Source: Pseudomonas sp. ACN8 (lineage in GTDB: Bacteria; Pseudomonadota; Gammaproteobacteria; Pseudomonadales; Pseudomonadaceae). Taken from it: 64,000 nt of DNA. The translations under genes and the position numbers were made by a program. Where the stretch lies: assembly GCF_002303925.1 (NCBI RefSeq), contig NZ_MRCS01000008.1:1-64000 (forward strand). The letters run 5' to 3'. The notes below the pieces were generated by a model. That model did no database searches. It was not told the origin of the DNA and saw only the letters and a program-made list of their open reading frames with translations. Shown here piece after piece: positions 16,438-25,289 of this stretch. Every line of letters begins with the position of its first letter. Positions within the stretch are counted from its first letter, which is position 1.

Positions 16438-16447
16438 CCATCATTCC

Positions 16448-16547
16448 TGTAGGAGCGAGCCTGCTCGCGATGGACGTAAACGATAACGCGGGGGGCCTGG
16501 ATGCCCGCGTTGTCTGTACTTTTTTCGCGAGCATGCTCGCTCCTACA
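16448..16547. repeat. REPIN, 100-bp class
   Basis: TGTAGGAGCGAGCCTGCTCG and a slightly altered right end (GAGCATGCTC) around a spacer with GATAACGCG. It follows the hypothetical gene. Confidence 0.87.
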
Positions 16548-16574
16548 GAGGATCGGTGTTGTCAGGCATCCAAC

Positions 16575-16602
16575 AAAAAGCCCCGCATCGGCGGGGCTTT
16601 TT
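16575..16602. terminator. bidirectional intrinsic terminator after fadD1
   Basis: AAGCCCCGC-ATCG-GCGGGGCTT, a 9-bp GC-rich stem flanked by A5 and T5 so it works on both strands. It lies 5 bases beyond the fadD1 stop. Confidence 0.9.
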
Positions 16603-16607
16603 GCTGA

Positions 16608-18308
16608 TTACGCGGTAGCTTTCTTCGCGTTGATCTTCTTCAGCTCTTCATCGCGCAATTCACGACGCAGGATCTTGCCGACGTTGGTGGTCGGCAGTGC
16701 ATCGCGGAACTCCACGGAGCGCGGGACCTTGTAGCCGGTGACGTTGGCGCGCATGTGCTCCATCACCTGCTCCTTGGTCAGGTTCACGCCCGGCCTGGCA
16801 ACGATGAAAATCTTGATCGCCTCGCCCGACTTCTCGTCCGGCACACCGATAGCCGCGCATTGCAGCACGCCCGGCAGGGTGGCCAGCACGTCTTCGAGTT
16901 CGTTCGGGTACACGTTGAAACCGGACACCAGGATCATGTCTTTCTTGCGATCGACAATACGCATGTAGCCATCGGGCTGGATCAACGCGATGTCACCGGT
17001 CTTCAACCAGCCTTCGCTGTCGAGGATTTCATCCGTGGCTTCCTGGCGCTGCCAGTAACCCTTCATGACTTGCGGACCTTTAACACACAGCTCGCCGATT
17101 TCGCCCATCGGTTGTTCGACACCGGCATCGTTGATGACTTTGCACAGGGTCGACGGAACCGGAATGCCGATGGTGCCGATCTGGATGTTCTGGATCGGGT
17201 TCACCGTCGCCACCGGGCTGGTTTCGGTCATGCCGTAGCCTTCGCAGATGGCGCAACCGGTCACCGCTTTCCAGCGTTCGGCCGCAGCCAGTTGCAGGGC
17301 CATACCGCCCGACAAGGTGACTTTCAGCGCGGAGAAATCCAGCTTGCGGAAGCCTTCGTTGTTGCACAAGGCCACGAACAGCGTGTTCAGGCCGACGAAA
17401 CCGCTGAACTTCCACTTCGACAGTTCCTTGACCATCGCCGGCAAGTCGCGCGGGTTGCTGATCAGGATGTTGTGGTTGCCGATCAGCATCATCGCCATGC
17501 AATGAAAGGTGAAGGCATAGATGTGGTACAGCGGCAGCGGGGTGATCAGGATCTCGCAACCTTCATTGAGGTTGGAACCCATCAGCGCCTTGCACTGCAG
17601 CATGTTCGCCACCAGGTTGCGGTGGGTCAGCATCGCGCCCTTGGCCACGCCGGTGGTGCCACCGGTGTATTGCAGTACCGCGACATCGCCACTGGCCGGA
17701 CTGGCTTCCGCCACTGGCTGGCCCAGGCCTTTGCTCAGCACGTCATTGAACTTGACGGCCTTGGGCAAGTGATAGGCCGGAACCATTTTCTTCACGTACT
17801 TGATGACGCTGTTGATCAGCAGACGCTTGAGCGGCGGCAGCAGGTCGGCGACTTCGGTGACGATCACGTGCTTGACGCCGGTTTTCGGCACCACGGTTTG
17901 GGCCAGGTGCGCCATGTTGGCCAGGCAGACCAGGGCCTTGGCACCGGAGTCGTTGAATTGGTGTTCCATTTCCCGCGCGGTGTAGAGCGGGTTGGTGTTG
18001 ACCACGATCAGCCCGGCGCGGATGGCACCGAAGACGGCTACCGGGTACTGCAACACGTTGGGCAGTTGCACGGCGATTCGATCGCCAGGCTGCAAATCGG
18101 TATGCTGTTGCAGGTAAGCGGCAAACGCACCGGACAATTCGTACAGTTCACCGTAGGTGAGTGTCTTGCCCAGGTTGCTGAATGCCGGCTTGTTGGCGAA
18201 GCGTTGGCAGGATTGCTTCAACACTGCCTGAATATTCGGATACTCGTCTGGATTGATGTCGGCAGCAATCCCAGCTGGGTACTTATCCTTCCAAAAGTCT
18301 TCGATCAT
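16608..18308 (-). CDS. fadD1: long-chain fatty acid-CoA ligase
   Basis: 566 residues. ATP/AMP-binding motifs: YTGGTTGVAKGA (P-loop, ~residue 213), the GYGMTETSP A5-type motif, and GWLKTGDIA with the ribose-binding Asp, followed by DRKKDMILVSGFNVYPNELED (fatty-acid-CoA synthetase signature) and the catalytic Lys in GKILRREL. It activates long-chain fatty acids to acyl-CoA via acyl-AMP at the inner membrane. GAGGAG 9 bases before the ATG. It lies downstream of a second fadD of the same strand with a 380-base gap containing a REPIN; this tandem is the known fadD2-fadD1 arrangement of Pseudomonas. Confidence 0.93.
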   Translation of the reverse strand: MIEDFWKDKYPAGIAADINPDEYPNIQAVLKQSCQRFANKPAFSNLGKTLTYGELYELSGAFAAYLQQHTDLQPGDRIAVQLPNVLQYPVAVFGAIRAGLIVVNTNPLYTAREMEHQFNDSGAKALVCLANMAHLAQTVVPKTGVKHVIVTEVADLLPPLKRLLINSVIKYVKKMVPAYHLPKAVKFNDVLSKGLGQPVAEASPASGDVAVLQYTGGTTGVAKGAMLTHRNLVANMLQCKALMGSNLNEGCEILITPLPLYHIYAFTFHCMAMMLIGNHNILISNPRDLPAMVKELSKWKFSGFVGLNTLFVALCNNEGFRKLDFSALKVTLSGGMALQLAAAERWKAVTGCAICEGYGMTETSPVATVNPIQNIQIGTIGIPVPSTLCKVINDAGVEQPMGEIGELCVKGPQVMKGYWQRQEATDEILDSEGWLKTGDIALIQPDGYMRIVDRKKDMILVSGFNVYPNELEDVLATLPGVLQCAAIGVPDEKSGEAIKIFIVARPGVNLTKEQVMEHMRANVTGYKVPRSVEFRDALPTTNVGKILRRELRDEELKKINAKKATA

Positions 18309-18688
18309 GGAAGCCCACTCCTCAGCAACGCGAATTCAGCACCGCATTTGATGCGATTATTATTGGTGTTTGGTCATTGGTGAATCTGGCTGATAGAAGG
18401 CCGAGAAGTCACAAAGCGCGCCGAGAGTAGCAGCTTTGCCAAGGGTCGACCAGAGCCAAAAGCGGCCTCTACGGTCACAATTGTGACTCAAGACTTGCAA
18501 GCGGTCATTTTAGAGCAAAAAACCTATAAAGCCCTGTAACCCGCGAAAACCGGGCCTTTAGCTTAAACGTGTAGGAGCGAGCTTGCTCGCGAAAAACGTC
18601 CTGGCAACGCGATCATTCAGACAGCGCGCGTTATCGTTGACGTCCATCGCGAGCGAGCTCGCTCCTACAGGGATCAGCCATTCACCCA
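18309..18688. other. gap between fadD2 and fadD1
   Basis: 380 bases. The right part is a REPIN (18570-18669). The left ~250 bases should hold an independent fadD1 promoter. No operator was identified with confidence. Confidence 0.5.
18570..18669. repeat. REPIN, 100-bp class
   Basis: Left end TGTAGGAGCGAGCTTGCTCG; right end GAGCGAGCTC variant. Spacer with GCGCGTTATCGTTGACGTCC, matching the other 100-bp copies. Confidence 0.88.
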
Positions 18689-20377
18689 TCAGGCAATATC
18701 ACGCAACTCCCGCCGCAAAATCTTGCCCACCGGCGTCATCGGCAGCGACTCCCGTAGCACGATGTGCTTCGGTACTTTGTACGCCGTGAAGTTCTCCTTG
18801 CAGTAAGCCTTCAGCTCTTCAAGGCTGACCCCTGCTTCACGGGCCACCACGAACAACTTCACCGCCTCCCCCGACCGCTCGTCAGGCACACCGATGACCG
18901 CACAGTTGGCGACGTTCGGGTGAGCCATCACCACATCTTCGATCTCGTTGGGGTACACGTTGAAACCCGAGACAATGATCATGTCCTTCTTGCGGTCAAC
19001 GATGCGCACGAAACCGTCCGGGTCGATCACCGCGATGTCACCGGACTTGAACCAACCCTCGGCATCCAGCACTTCGGCCGTGGCCTCGGGTTTCTGCCAA
19101 TAACCCTTCATGATCTGCGGGCCCTTGATACACAGTTCGCCACGCTCACCCAGCGGTTGCTCGACACCGTCATCGCTGATGACTTTCAGCGTGGTGCCCG
19201 GCACCGGCAGGCCGACCGTGCCGATCCGCGACTGGTCGCCATAGGGGTTGGTGCAGGCCACCGGCGATGTTTCGGTCAGGCCATAACCTTCGGTGATGCG
19301 GCAACCGGTCAGTTGTTCCCAACGCTCGGCGGTGGCCTTGACCAGCGCAGTGCCGCCGGAGTTGGTGAGCTTGAGGCTGGAGAAGTCCAGGGTCTTGAAG
19401 TCCGGGTGATCCATCAGCGCGACGAACAGCGTGTTGAGCCCCAGCAGCGCCGAGAACCGCCAGTTCTTCAGTTCCTTGATGAAGCCGGCGATGTCCCGTG
19501 GATTGGTGATCAGCACGTTGTGGTTGCCCGTCACCATCATGCACATGCAGTTCGCCGTGAAGGCATAGATGTGGTACAGCGGCAGCGGCGCGATCATCAC
19601 CTCCTGCCCTTCGCGCAACAACGGTTGCCCATCGCTGCCGAACTGTCCCAGGCAGGCCCGTGCCTGTTGCATGTTCGCCACCAGGTTGCCGTGGGTCAGC
19701 ATCGCGCCCTTGGCCAGGCCCGTGGTGCCACCGGTGTATTGCAGCACAGCGATGTCGTCGAGGCCGACCTTCAGCGGCTTGATACCCAGGCCACGGCCCA
19801 TGCGCAGTGCGCTCTTGAAGGAAACGGCCTGCGGCAAGGAATAGTCCGGGACCATCTTCTTGACCTTGCTCACCACCGTGTTGACCAGCCACCCCTTGGC
19901 CGTGGGCATCAGGTCGCCCATCTTCGCTTCGATCAGGTACTGAATATCGGTGTCGGGCAGCACTTCCTGGACTTTCTGGCCGAACATGTTCAGATACACC
20001 AGCGCCCGGGCACCGGAGTCCTTGAACTGGTGACGCATTTCCCGCGCGGTGTACAGCGGGTTGGTGTTGACCACGATCAACCCGGCGCGCAAGGCACCGA
20101 ACACGGCAATCGGGTAATGCAGGACGTTGGGCATCTGCACCGCGATGCGGTCACCCGGCACCAGGTCGGTGTGGGCTTGCAGGTAGCCGGCGAAGGCAGC
20201 GCTCTGGCGTTCCAGTTCGGCGTAGGTCAGGGTCACGCCCATGTTACTGAACGCAGGGCGGTCAGCAAACTTCTTGCAGGAACGCTCGAACACCTCGATT
20301 ACCGACTTGTAGGCTCCCAGATCGATATCCAGGGGGACGCCAGCCGGGCGTTTGTCATTCCAGAAATCAGGTTGCAT
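18689..20377 (-). CDS. fadD2: long-chain fatty acid-CoA ligase
   Basis: 562 residues, clearly paralogous to fadD1 over the full length. Motifs YTGGTTGLAKGAM, GYGLTETSP, GWFKSGDIAVIDPDGF, DRKKDMIIVSGFNVYPNEIED and GKILRREL are all intact. GAGG at 20386-20389 (minus strand) supports ATG 20377. An A-rich AAGAACAA element overlaps the start codon and could be an Hfq/Crc site. Divergent from the hydrolase gene; hydrolase, MaoC hydratase and two ligases together form a lipid-use neighbourhood. Confidence 0.92.
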   Translation of the reverse strand: MQPDFWNDKRPAGVPLDIDLGAYKSVIEVFERSCKKFADRPAFSNMGVTLTYAELERQSAAFAGYLQAHTDLVPGDRIAVQMPNVLHYPIAVFGALRAGLIVVNTNPLYTAREMRHQFKDSGARALVYLNMFGQKVQEVLPDTDIQYLIEAKMGDLMPTAKGWLVNTVVSKVKKMVPDYSLPQAVSFKSALRMGRGLGIKPLKVGLDDIAVLQYTGGTTGLAKGAMLTHGNLVANMQQARACLGQFGSDGQPLLREGQEVMIAPLPLYHIYAFTANCMCMMVTGNHNVLITNPRDIAGFIKELKNWRFSALLGLNTLFVALMDHPDFKTLDFSSLKLTNSGGTALVKATAERWEQLTGCRITEGYGLTETSPVACTNPYGDQSRIGTVGLPVPGTTLKVISDDGVEQPLGERGELCIKGPQIMKGYWQKPEATAEVLDAEGWFKSGDIAVIDPDGFVRIVDRKKDMIIVSGFNVYPNEIEDVVMAHPNVANCAVIGVPDERSGEAVKLFVVAREAGVSLEELKAYCKENFTAYKVPKHIVLRESLPMTPVGKILRRELRDIA

Positions 20378-20384
20378 TGTTCTT
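20377..20384 (-). promoter_or_regulatory. AANAANAA motif at the fadD2 start
   Basis: AAGAACAA on the minus strand, ending on the A of the ATG and just after the GAGG ribosome site. It matches the catabolite-activity motif bound by Hfq with Crc in Pseudomonas. Confidence 0.4.
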
Positions 20385-20622
20385 GTCCTCTTTACCTGAA
20401 TCTATCCGGGGCCACTTTTCTGTCACTTTTCAAAAAAAATGCAAAAAGCGGAGCTTCACGGACACTAGCAGTTATGACGTAGCAGGCAAATATGCCCACG
20501 GCCGTCATTGACCGTATGAATCTACTCGCCGTGGCGTAGGCTGATCAGACGCCCAGCCAAGGATGCGCTATAAACTGCAACGAGCTGTTTCAGACAAAGC
20601 AGCCTCATGCAAAGGAACCGCC

Positions 20623-21567
20623 ATGATCCATGACACTTTCTGGCTGACCACGAGCGACCACAGCCGCCTCTTCGTCAACCAGTGGCTTCCCGACGGCAGC
20701 CTCAAGGCAATGATTCTGCTGGCCCACGGCATGGCCGAACACAGCGGCCGCTATGGCCCCCTGGCGGAAAAACTCTGTGTTCAGGGCTATGGCGTATGCG
20801 CACCAGACCTGCGTGGACATGGCAAAACTGCCGAAAACGGGACACTCGGGCATTTCGCCGATGACGATGGCTGGTGCAAGGTCGTGAGCGACCTGGCCAG
20901 CCTCAACCAGCACATCGGCCAGCAGTATCCGGGCGTGCCGATCGTGCTGCTCGGTCACAGCATGGGCAGTTACATCGCCCAGGGCTATCTGCTGCACCAC
21001 AGTGCCAGCCTGCACGGGGCCATCCTCAGCGGCTCGAACTTCCAGCCCGTGGCGCTTTATCGCGCGGCACGGCAAATCGCCCGTCTCGAACGCCTGCGCC
21101 AGGGCCGCAAGGGACGCAGCGCCTTGATCGAATGGCTGTCGTTCGGCTCGTTCAACAACAAATTCAAACCGGCACGCACACCGTTCGACTGGCTCAGCCG
21201 TGATCCGGCGCAGGTCGATCTGTACGTCAACGACCCGCTCTGCGGTTTCCGTTGCACCAATCAACTGTGGATCGATTTGCTCGGCGGCTTGCAGCAAATC
21301 AGCAAAGCGTCCAATCTCGCCCAGATCGACCCGGGCCTGCCGCTGCTGGTGATTGGCGGCGAATGTGATCCGGTGAGCGAAGGCAAACGTCTCAAGGATC
21401 TGGCCGACGCGCTGCGAGCGGCCGGAAACCAGCACCTGCAACTGACCGTTTACCCGCAGGCGCGGCACGAACTGTTCAATGAGAGCAACCGCGATGAAAT
21501 CATCGCCGATGTGCTGAACTGGATCGCACAGGCCTTGAGCGCTCCTCGGCCGCACCGGTCCGAATAG
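20623..21567 (+). CDS. alpha/beta hydrolase, lysophospholipase/monoacylglycerol-lipase type
   Basis: 314 residues from ATG 20623, with AAAGGAA 5 bases upstream. The nucleophile elbow is LLGHSMGSYIAQ (Ser ~116), with the oxyanion region AHGMAEHSGRYG, the acid in IGGECDPVSEG and the catalytic His in YPQARHELFNE. No signal peptide. The HGMAEHSGRY pattern is the Hydrolase_4 (monoacylglycerol lipase-like) signature. Divergent from fadD2, so it probably releases fatty acids that the FadD enzymes activate. Confidence 0.9.
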   Translation: MIHDTFWLTTSDHSRLFVNQWLPDGSLKAMILLAHGMAEHSGRYGPLAEKLCVQGYGVCAPDLRGHGKTAENGTLGHFADDDGWCKVVSDLASLNQHIGQQYPGVPIVLLGHSMGSYIAQGYLLHHSASLHGAILSGSNFQPVALYRAARQIARLERLRQGRKGRSALIEWLSFGSFNNKFKPARTPFDWLSRDPAQVDLYVNDPLCGFRCTNQLWIDLLGGLQQISKASNLAQIDPGLPLLVIGGECDPVSEGKRLKDLADALRAAGNQHLQLTVYPQARHELFNESNRDEIIADVLNWIAQALSAPRPHRSE

Positions 21568-21608
21568 TTTTTTGTGAATTTTTTAATTCGTCACAGGAAT
21601 TGATACAG

Positions 21609-22079
21609 ATGACCCAGGTTACCAACACCCCTTACGAAGCCCTCGAAGTCGGCCAGACCGCCAGTTTCAGCAAGACAGTCGAAGAGCGCGACATCCAGTT
21701 GTTCGCTGCGATGTCCGGCGATCACAACCCGGTACACCTGGATGCCGAATACGCCGCCAGCACCATGTTCAAGGAGCGCATCGCCCACGGCATGTTCAGC
21801 GGCGCATTGATCAGCGCGGCGGTCGCCTGCGAATTGCCTGGCCCGGGGACCATCTACATCGGCCAGCAAATGAGCTTTCAGAAACCGGTGAAAATCGGCG
21901 ATACCCTGACCGTGCGTCTGGAAATTCTGGAAAAACTGCCGAAGTTTCGCGTGCGCATCGCCACTCGCGTGTTCAACCAGCGCGATGAACTGGTAGTGGA
22001 TGGCGAGGCGGAAATCCTCGCGCCACGCAAGCAACAGAGCGTGACCTTGACGGAACTGCCGGCCATCAGCATCGGCTGA
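21609..22079 (+). CDS. MaoC-family (R)-specific enoyl-CoA hydratase
   Basis: 156 residues. The hot-dog fold hydratase motif is LFAAMSGDHNPVHLDAEYA, with the catalytic Asp (D-x-N-P-x-H) and His, followed by HGMFSGALIS. This is the PhaJ type, which turns enoyl-CoA from beta-oxidation into (R)-3-hydroxyacyl-CoA for polyhydroxyalkanoate. ATG 21609 is preferred over TTG 21600; AGGA is 10 bases upstream of the ATG. It follows the hydrolase gene by 41 bases and is probably co-transcribed. Confidence 0.88.
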   Translation: MTQVTNTPYEALEVGQTASFSKTVEERDIQLFAAMSGDHNPVHLDAEYAASTMFKERIAHGMFSGALISAAVACELPGPGTIYIGQQMSFQKPVKIGDTLTVRLEILEKLPKFRVRIATRVFNQRDELVVDGEAEILAPRKQQSVTLTELPAISIG

Positions 22080-22101
22080 TTGACGGGTCAAAAACAAACA
22101 A

Positions 22102-22191
22102 TGTGGGAGCGAGCTTGCTCGCGAAGGCGTCAGATCAGTCAACATCACTGTTGAATGTCAGGCCCTCATCGCGAGCAAGCTCGCTCCCACA
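22102..22191. repeat. REPIN, 90-bp class
   Basis: TGTGGGAGCGAGCTTGCTCG ends around an AACATCACTGTTGAATGTCA spacer. It lies between convergent maoC-like and DUF2383 genes. Confidence 0.9.
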
Positions 22192-22208
22192 GTTGTTTCA
22201 AGCAGGCG

Positions 22209-22676
22209 TTACGAACGTGCACGCGCCTGGTTACGCAAGGCTTTTACCTGATCGTGATTGCGTTGCACGCCGTGGTACTGACGCTCCACCAGATCGCGAA
22301 TGCCCACCAGGTTGTGCTTGTTGATTTTCTCCATGGCGTCGCGGTAAGCCTTCAACGCATGGTCCTCACCGCGCTCGGCTTCATTGAGTACAGCTTCCTC
22401 GCCCTTGCCGGTGAACATCGACTTCACGTCGACCCAACGACGGTGCATGTCACCGCCGATACTGGTGGAGGTTTCCGGATCGCCCCCCATCGAACGCACG
22501 GCAGACTGCAGTTCCGCTGCGGCCGTCCCACAATCGGTCGATCGCTTGATGAACAGGGTTTTGAGTTCAGGGTGCCTGATGTCTTCAGCGCAAGTCTTGA
22601 ATCCGGCCTGACCGTCCTTGCTGGTTTCAATCAGGTCGTTGAGTACAGAAATGGCTTCTTTATTCACGTCGGTCAT
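22209..22676 (-). CDS. PA2169/DUF2383-type four-helix-bundle protein
   Basis: 155 residues. N-terminal VLNDLIETSKDGQAGFKTCAEDI and ELKTLFIKRSTDCGTAAAEL are characteristic of the DUF2383 ferritin-like bundle seen in Pseudomonas PA2169. Glu/Asp/His-rich helices (GEEAVLNEAERGEDHALKAY) could bind a di-metal centre; function unproven, with anaerobic or stress roles suggested for relatives. GAGGAAT lies 8 bases before the ATG. A 200-base AT-rich gap separates it from the divergent DUF3820 gene. Confidence 0.85.
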   Translation of the reverse strand: MTDVNKEAISVLNDLIETSKDGQAGFKTCAEDIRHPELKTLFIKRSTDCGTAAAELQSAVRSMGGDPETSTSIGGDMHRRWVDVKSMFTGKGEEAVLNEAERGEDHALKAYRDAMEKINKHNLVGIRDLVERQYHGVQRNHDQVKALRNQARARS

Positions 22677-22879
22677 TTCTCAATTCCTCGCGGTTGATGA
22701 AAGATGCAATGAGTAGTGCACCCTGCATGCCAGCCGGGAACTTCTTACTTATTCCTTATTTTTCAAGTAGTTACTCATTACAAGAAAATCTGTATCCGTT
22801 TTATTTGCATGATCTGTCATTTGGCCTGCATGCAGAATGCCTGTATTTTCCAGACTGACTGAATCAAGACGACCGATTG

Positions 22880-23116
22880 ATGAACCCTGAAAAGCTCGAA
22901 CTGCTGATCACCCGCGAAATGCCCTTCGGCAAGTACAAGGGGCGAATCATTGCCGACTTGCCCGGCCCTTACCTGAACTGGTTCGCCCGGGAGGGTTTCC
23001 CCCATGGCGAGTTAGGCGGCCTGCTGGCCCTGATGCAGGAAATCGATCACAACGGTTTATCGGACTTGCTCGAACCGCTGCGCGCCAAACACGGCAAACC
23101 GGCCCCGCGCCACTGA
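22880..23116 (+). CDS. DUF3820 family small protein
   Basis: 78 residues: MNPEKLELLITREMPFGKYK then GRIIADLPGPYLNWFAREGFP. The MPFGKYKGR..ADLPG.YL.WF..EGFP pattern is the DUF3820 signature, also found attached to exonuclease-like proteins, where it may help bind nucleic acid. No catalytic residues can be assigned. The next gene starts 19 bases later on the same strand. Confidence 0.82.
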   Translation: MNPEKLELLITREMPFGKYKGRIIADLPGPYLNWFAREGFPHGELGGLLALMQEIDHNGLSDLLEPLRAKHGKPAPRH

Positions 23117-23135
23117 ATCACCTACCGAGTACCCC

Positions 23136-24317
23136 ATGCCCGACAACACCCGCCGCGCCCGTGATGAAGCCTTCTGGCAAACCTTTGCCGACCGCTACGA
23201 TGTCGAACCCGGCCCGCTCAATCTGGAGAACGGTTATTTCGGACGCATGTCGCGCACGGTGATCGAGGAATACCAGCGCAACATCGAGCTGATCAACCGC
23301 AGCAATTCGGTGTACGTGCGTCAGCGTTTCGAACAGGGCGACAGCCTGAAGATCCGCGCGCAACTGGCCAGATTGATTGGCGTGCCCGCCGACAGCATCG
23401 CCCTGACCCGTAACGCCTCGGAGGGTTTGCAGTCGCTGATCCGCAACTATAACCGGCTGCAGCCCGGCGATCAGGTACTGGTTTGCGATCTGGAGTACGA
23501 CACGGTCAAAGGCGCCATGCGCTGGCTGGCGCGTAATCGTGGTGTCGAAGTGATAGAGATCGAACACGCACACCCGGCAACCTTCGACAGCCTGCTCAAT
23601 ACCTATCGGGAAGCCTTCGCGCGGTATCCGCGGCTCAAGCTGATGGCCCTGACCCACGTCACCCATCGCACGGGGCTGGTGATGCCGGCGCAGGCGATTG
23701 CAGCGGCTGCGAAGGAGCATGGCATCGACGTCATCCTCGACGGCGCCCATGCCCTCGGCCAGCTTGAGTTCGACCTGACTGATCCTGGTATCGCATTCGC
23801 TGGCTATAACCTGCACAAGTGGATCGGCGCACCGCTGACGCTCGGCTTTATCTACATCGCCCCCGAACGCCTGACCGACATCGATCCGGACATGGGCGAA
23901 ATGCATTTCCCGCCCACTGACATTCGCGCCCGTACCTCGTACAGCACCCCCAACATCCCGGCGCTGCTGACCCTGCCGCTGGTGCTTGAAGAACATTGGG
24001 CGATGGGCGGGGCCTCAGCCAAGGGCGCGCGGCTCAATTATCTGCGCAACCGCTGGGTCGGTGCGGCGCGGCAGTTGCCGGGGGTCGAAGTCCTGACCCC
24101 GGATGACCCGCGCCTGTATTGCGGCATCACCTCGATGCGCTTTACCCGGCATGCCGACCAGCAACTCATGGTCCAGCGCCTGCTCAATGAATACAACCTG
24201 TTCACCGTAACCCGCAATGGCGCGGCATGCGGTCCGTGCATCCGCATTACACCGGGGCTGACCACCACGGCGGCTGACATGGATGTGCTGGCCAGGGCAC
24301 TGACCGAGCTGGGCTGA
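23136..24317 (+). CDS. class V aminotransferase-fold PLP enzyme (isopenicillin-N-epimerase-like)
   Basis: 393 residues. PLP signature elements: TRNASEGLQSLI (phosphate-binding turn), THVTHRTGLVMP, DGAHALG with the Asp contacting the pyridine nitrogen, and GYNLHKWIGAP with the Schiff-base Lys. It lacks a cysteine-desulfurase-type RSGTHC loop, so it belongs with the isopenicillin-N-epimerase/kynureninase-like members, reaction unknown. It probably forms a two-gene unit with the DUF3820 gene and converges on the dioxygenase gene. Confidence 0.82.
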   Translation: MPDNTRRARDEAFWQTFADRYDVEPGPLNLENGYFGRMSRTVIEEYQRNIELINRSNSVYVRQRFEQGDSLKIRAQLARLIGVPADSIALTRNASEGLQSLIRNYNRLQPGDQVLVCDLEYDTVKGAMRWLARNRGVEVIEIEHAHPATFDSLLNTYREAFARYPRLKLMALTHVTHRTGLVMPAQAIAAAAKEHGIDVILDGAHALGQLEFDLTDPGIAFAGYNLHKWIGAPLTLGFIYIAPERLTDIDPDMGEMHFPPTDIRARTSYSTPNIPALLTLPLVLEEHWAMGGASAKGARLNYLRNRWVGAARQLPGVEVLTPDDPRLYCGITSMRFTRHADQQLMVQRLLNEYNLFTVTRNGAACGPCIRITPGLTTTAADMDVLARALTELG

Positions 24318-24319
24318 GT

Positions 24320-25045
24320 TCAGACGGTGTACTTGTCAAAGTCCTCGGGCCTGATCTGTGTCGACACGGCGAACGTGTCGATGCCGATGGTCATCTGCCC
24401 GAAGTAGCCGTCTTCAGCCGAATCCCGCCCCAGGGTGTGCACGCTCAAGGTCGATTCTTCACCGCCCATGGTTGTATAGAAAAAGTCCTGGTCGTTGGTC
24501 AGGACCGGCACGGTTCGGCCGCTATAGGCTCGGCTACCGAGCACCGAACGTGAGGCCACCTCCGGCAGGTAAAGCTGCCCGACCCAGGCGACATGCCGTT
24601 CTTGCAGATAGTTGTTGCCGGACGTGATACGCACGGCGACGTGAATATGCAAGGCGCGGCCGGCGTAAAAACCCGGATAGATCGTGGTGAAGCGCACGAT
24701 GCCCGACTTGTCGGTGAATTGCCCGCCGCGCAGGTAGGTATCGTCATCGGTGCGCGGGACGGCACCAATGTCACCGGTATCGACCTCGACGTCCGGGTTG
24801 ATCTTGCTCCAGCCCGAATAGGCACCGCGGGCATTGCAGTGCCAGATGTCCACCAGCGCATCGGGGACCGGCTCGCCGGTCATGGCGTCGACAATGGTCA
24901 GTCGCAGCACCAACGGAACGCCTTCGGCGCCTTCGCTGATGTTTCTGCGGATCAGTTTGGGGTTGCGGAAATACGGGCCGGCAATCTGTTCGGGGGACAG
25001 CAGGCAAACCGGTGCCGCGGGTGCATCTGGGGTGGTAGCGTCCAT
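24320..25045 (-). CDS. intradiol ring-cleavage dioxygenase family protein
   Basis: 241 residues. The iron ligands of the intradiol family can be read: Tyr in DIWHCNARGAYSG, Tyr in TTIYPGFYAGRA and the His-x-His in ALHIHVAV. A carboxypeptidase-regulatory-like beta sandwich (VLRLTIVDAMTGEPVPDALV) precedes the first ligand, as in protocatechuate 3,4-dioxygenase subunits. The usual N-terminal dimerisation helices are missing, so it is a short one-subunit member. No catechol-pathway genes are adjacent, so the natural substrate is unclear. It ends 2 bases from the convergent aminotransferase stop. Confidence 0.83.
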   Translation of the reverse strand: MDATTPDAPAAPVCLLSPEQIAGPYFRNPKLIRRNISEGAEGVPLVLRLTIVDAMTGEPVPDALVDIWHCNARGAYSGWSKINPDVEVDTGDIGAVPRTDDDTYLRGGQFTDKSGIVRFTTIYPGFYAGRALHIHVAVRITSGNNYLQERHVAWVGQLYLPEVASRSVLGSRAYSGRTVPVLTNDQDFFYTTMGGEESTLSVHTLGRDSAEDGYFGQMTIGIDTFAVSTQIRPEDFDKYTV

Positions 25046-25140
25046 GACGTTCTCTCTTCCATAAGATGAACGCAGGCTAGCACCAGTCGATTTTCGTTAT
25101 GCGGTAACTATGTATCGCATGATGTCCCTGCCCTTGCCCC

Positions 25141-25168
25141 TGTGGGAGCGAGCTTGCTCGCTCCCACA
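25141..25168. repeat. single palindromic REP, merged ends
   Basis: TGTGGGAGCGAGC-TT-GCTCGCTCCCACA-like: left and right REP ends are fused into one uninterrupted 13-bp-arm palindrome with no spacer, as if a REPIN had collapsed. Confidence 0.8.
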
Positions 25169-25217
25169 GGGGATAAGCGCCGAGCCGGCAATCCGGGCAC
25201 GACTCTTTCTTTCAGGC

Positions 25218-25250
25218 AAAAAAAAACGGTGCACCGACCAAGCGCACCGT
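25218..25250 (-). terminator. terminator of the zwf-pgl-eda operon
   Basis: ACGGTGC (25226-25232) pairs with GCACCGT (25244-25250); on the minus strand a run of nine U follows. It lies 40 bases past the eda stop. Confidence 0.85.
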
Positions 25251-25289
25251 AAAGCCGTAGAACACACAACGAGGTGTAGGGTGAAGCGA

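Noticed and set aside
16755..20482. Two long plus-strand frames (542 and 572 codons) opposite fadD1 and fadD2
   Set aside because: Similar to each other only because the fadD genes are paralogues; no independent motif.
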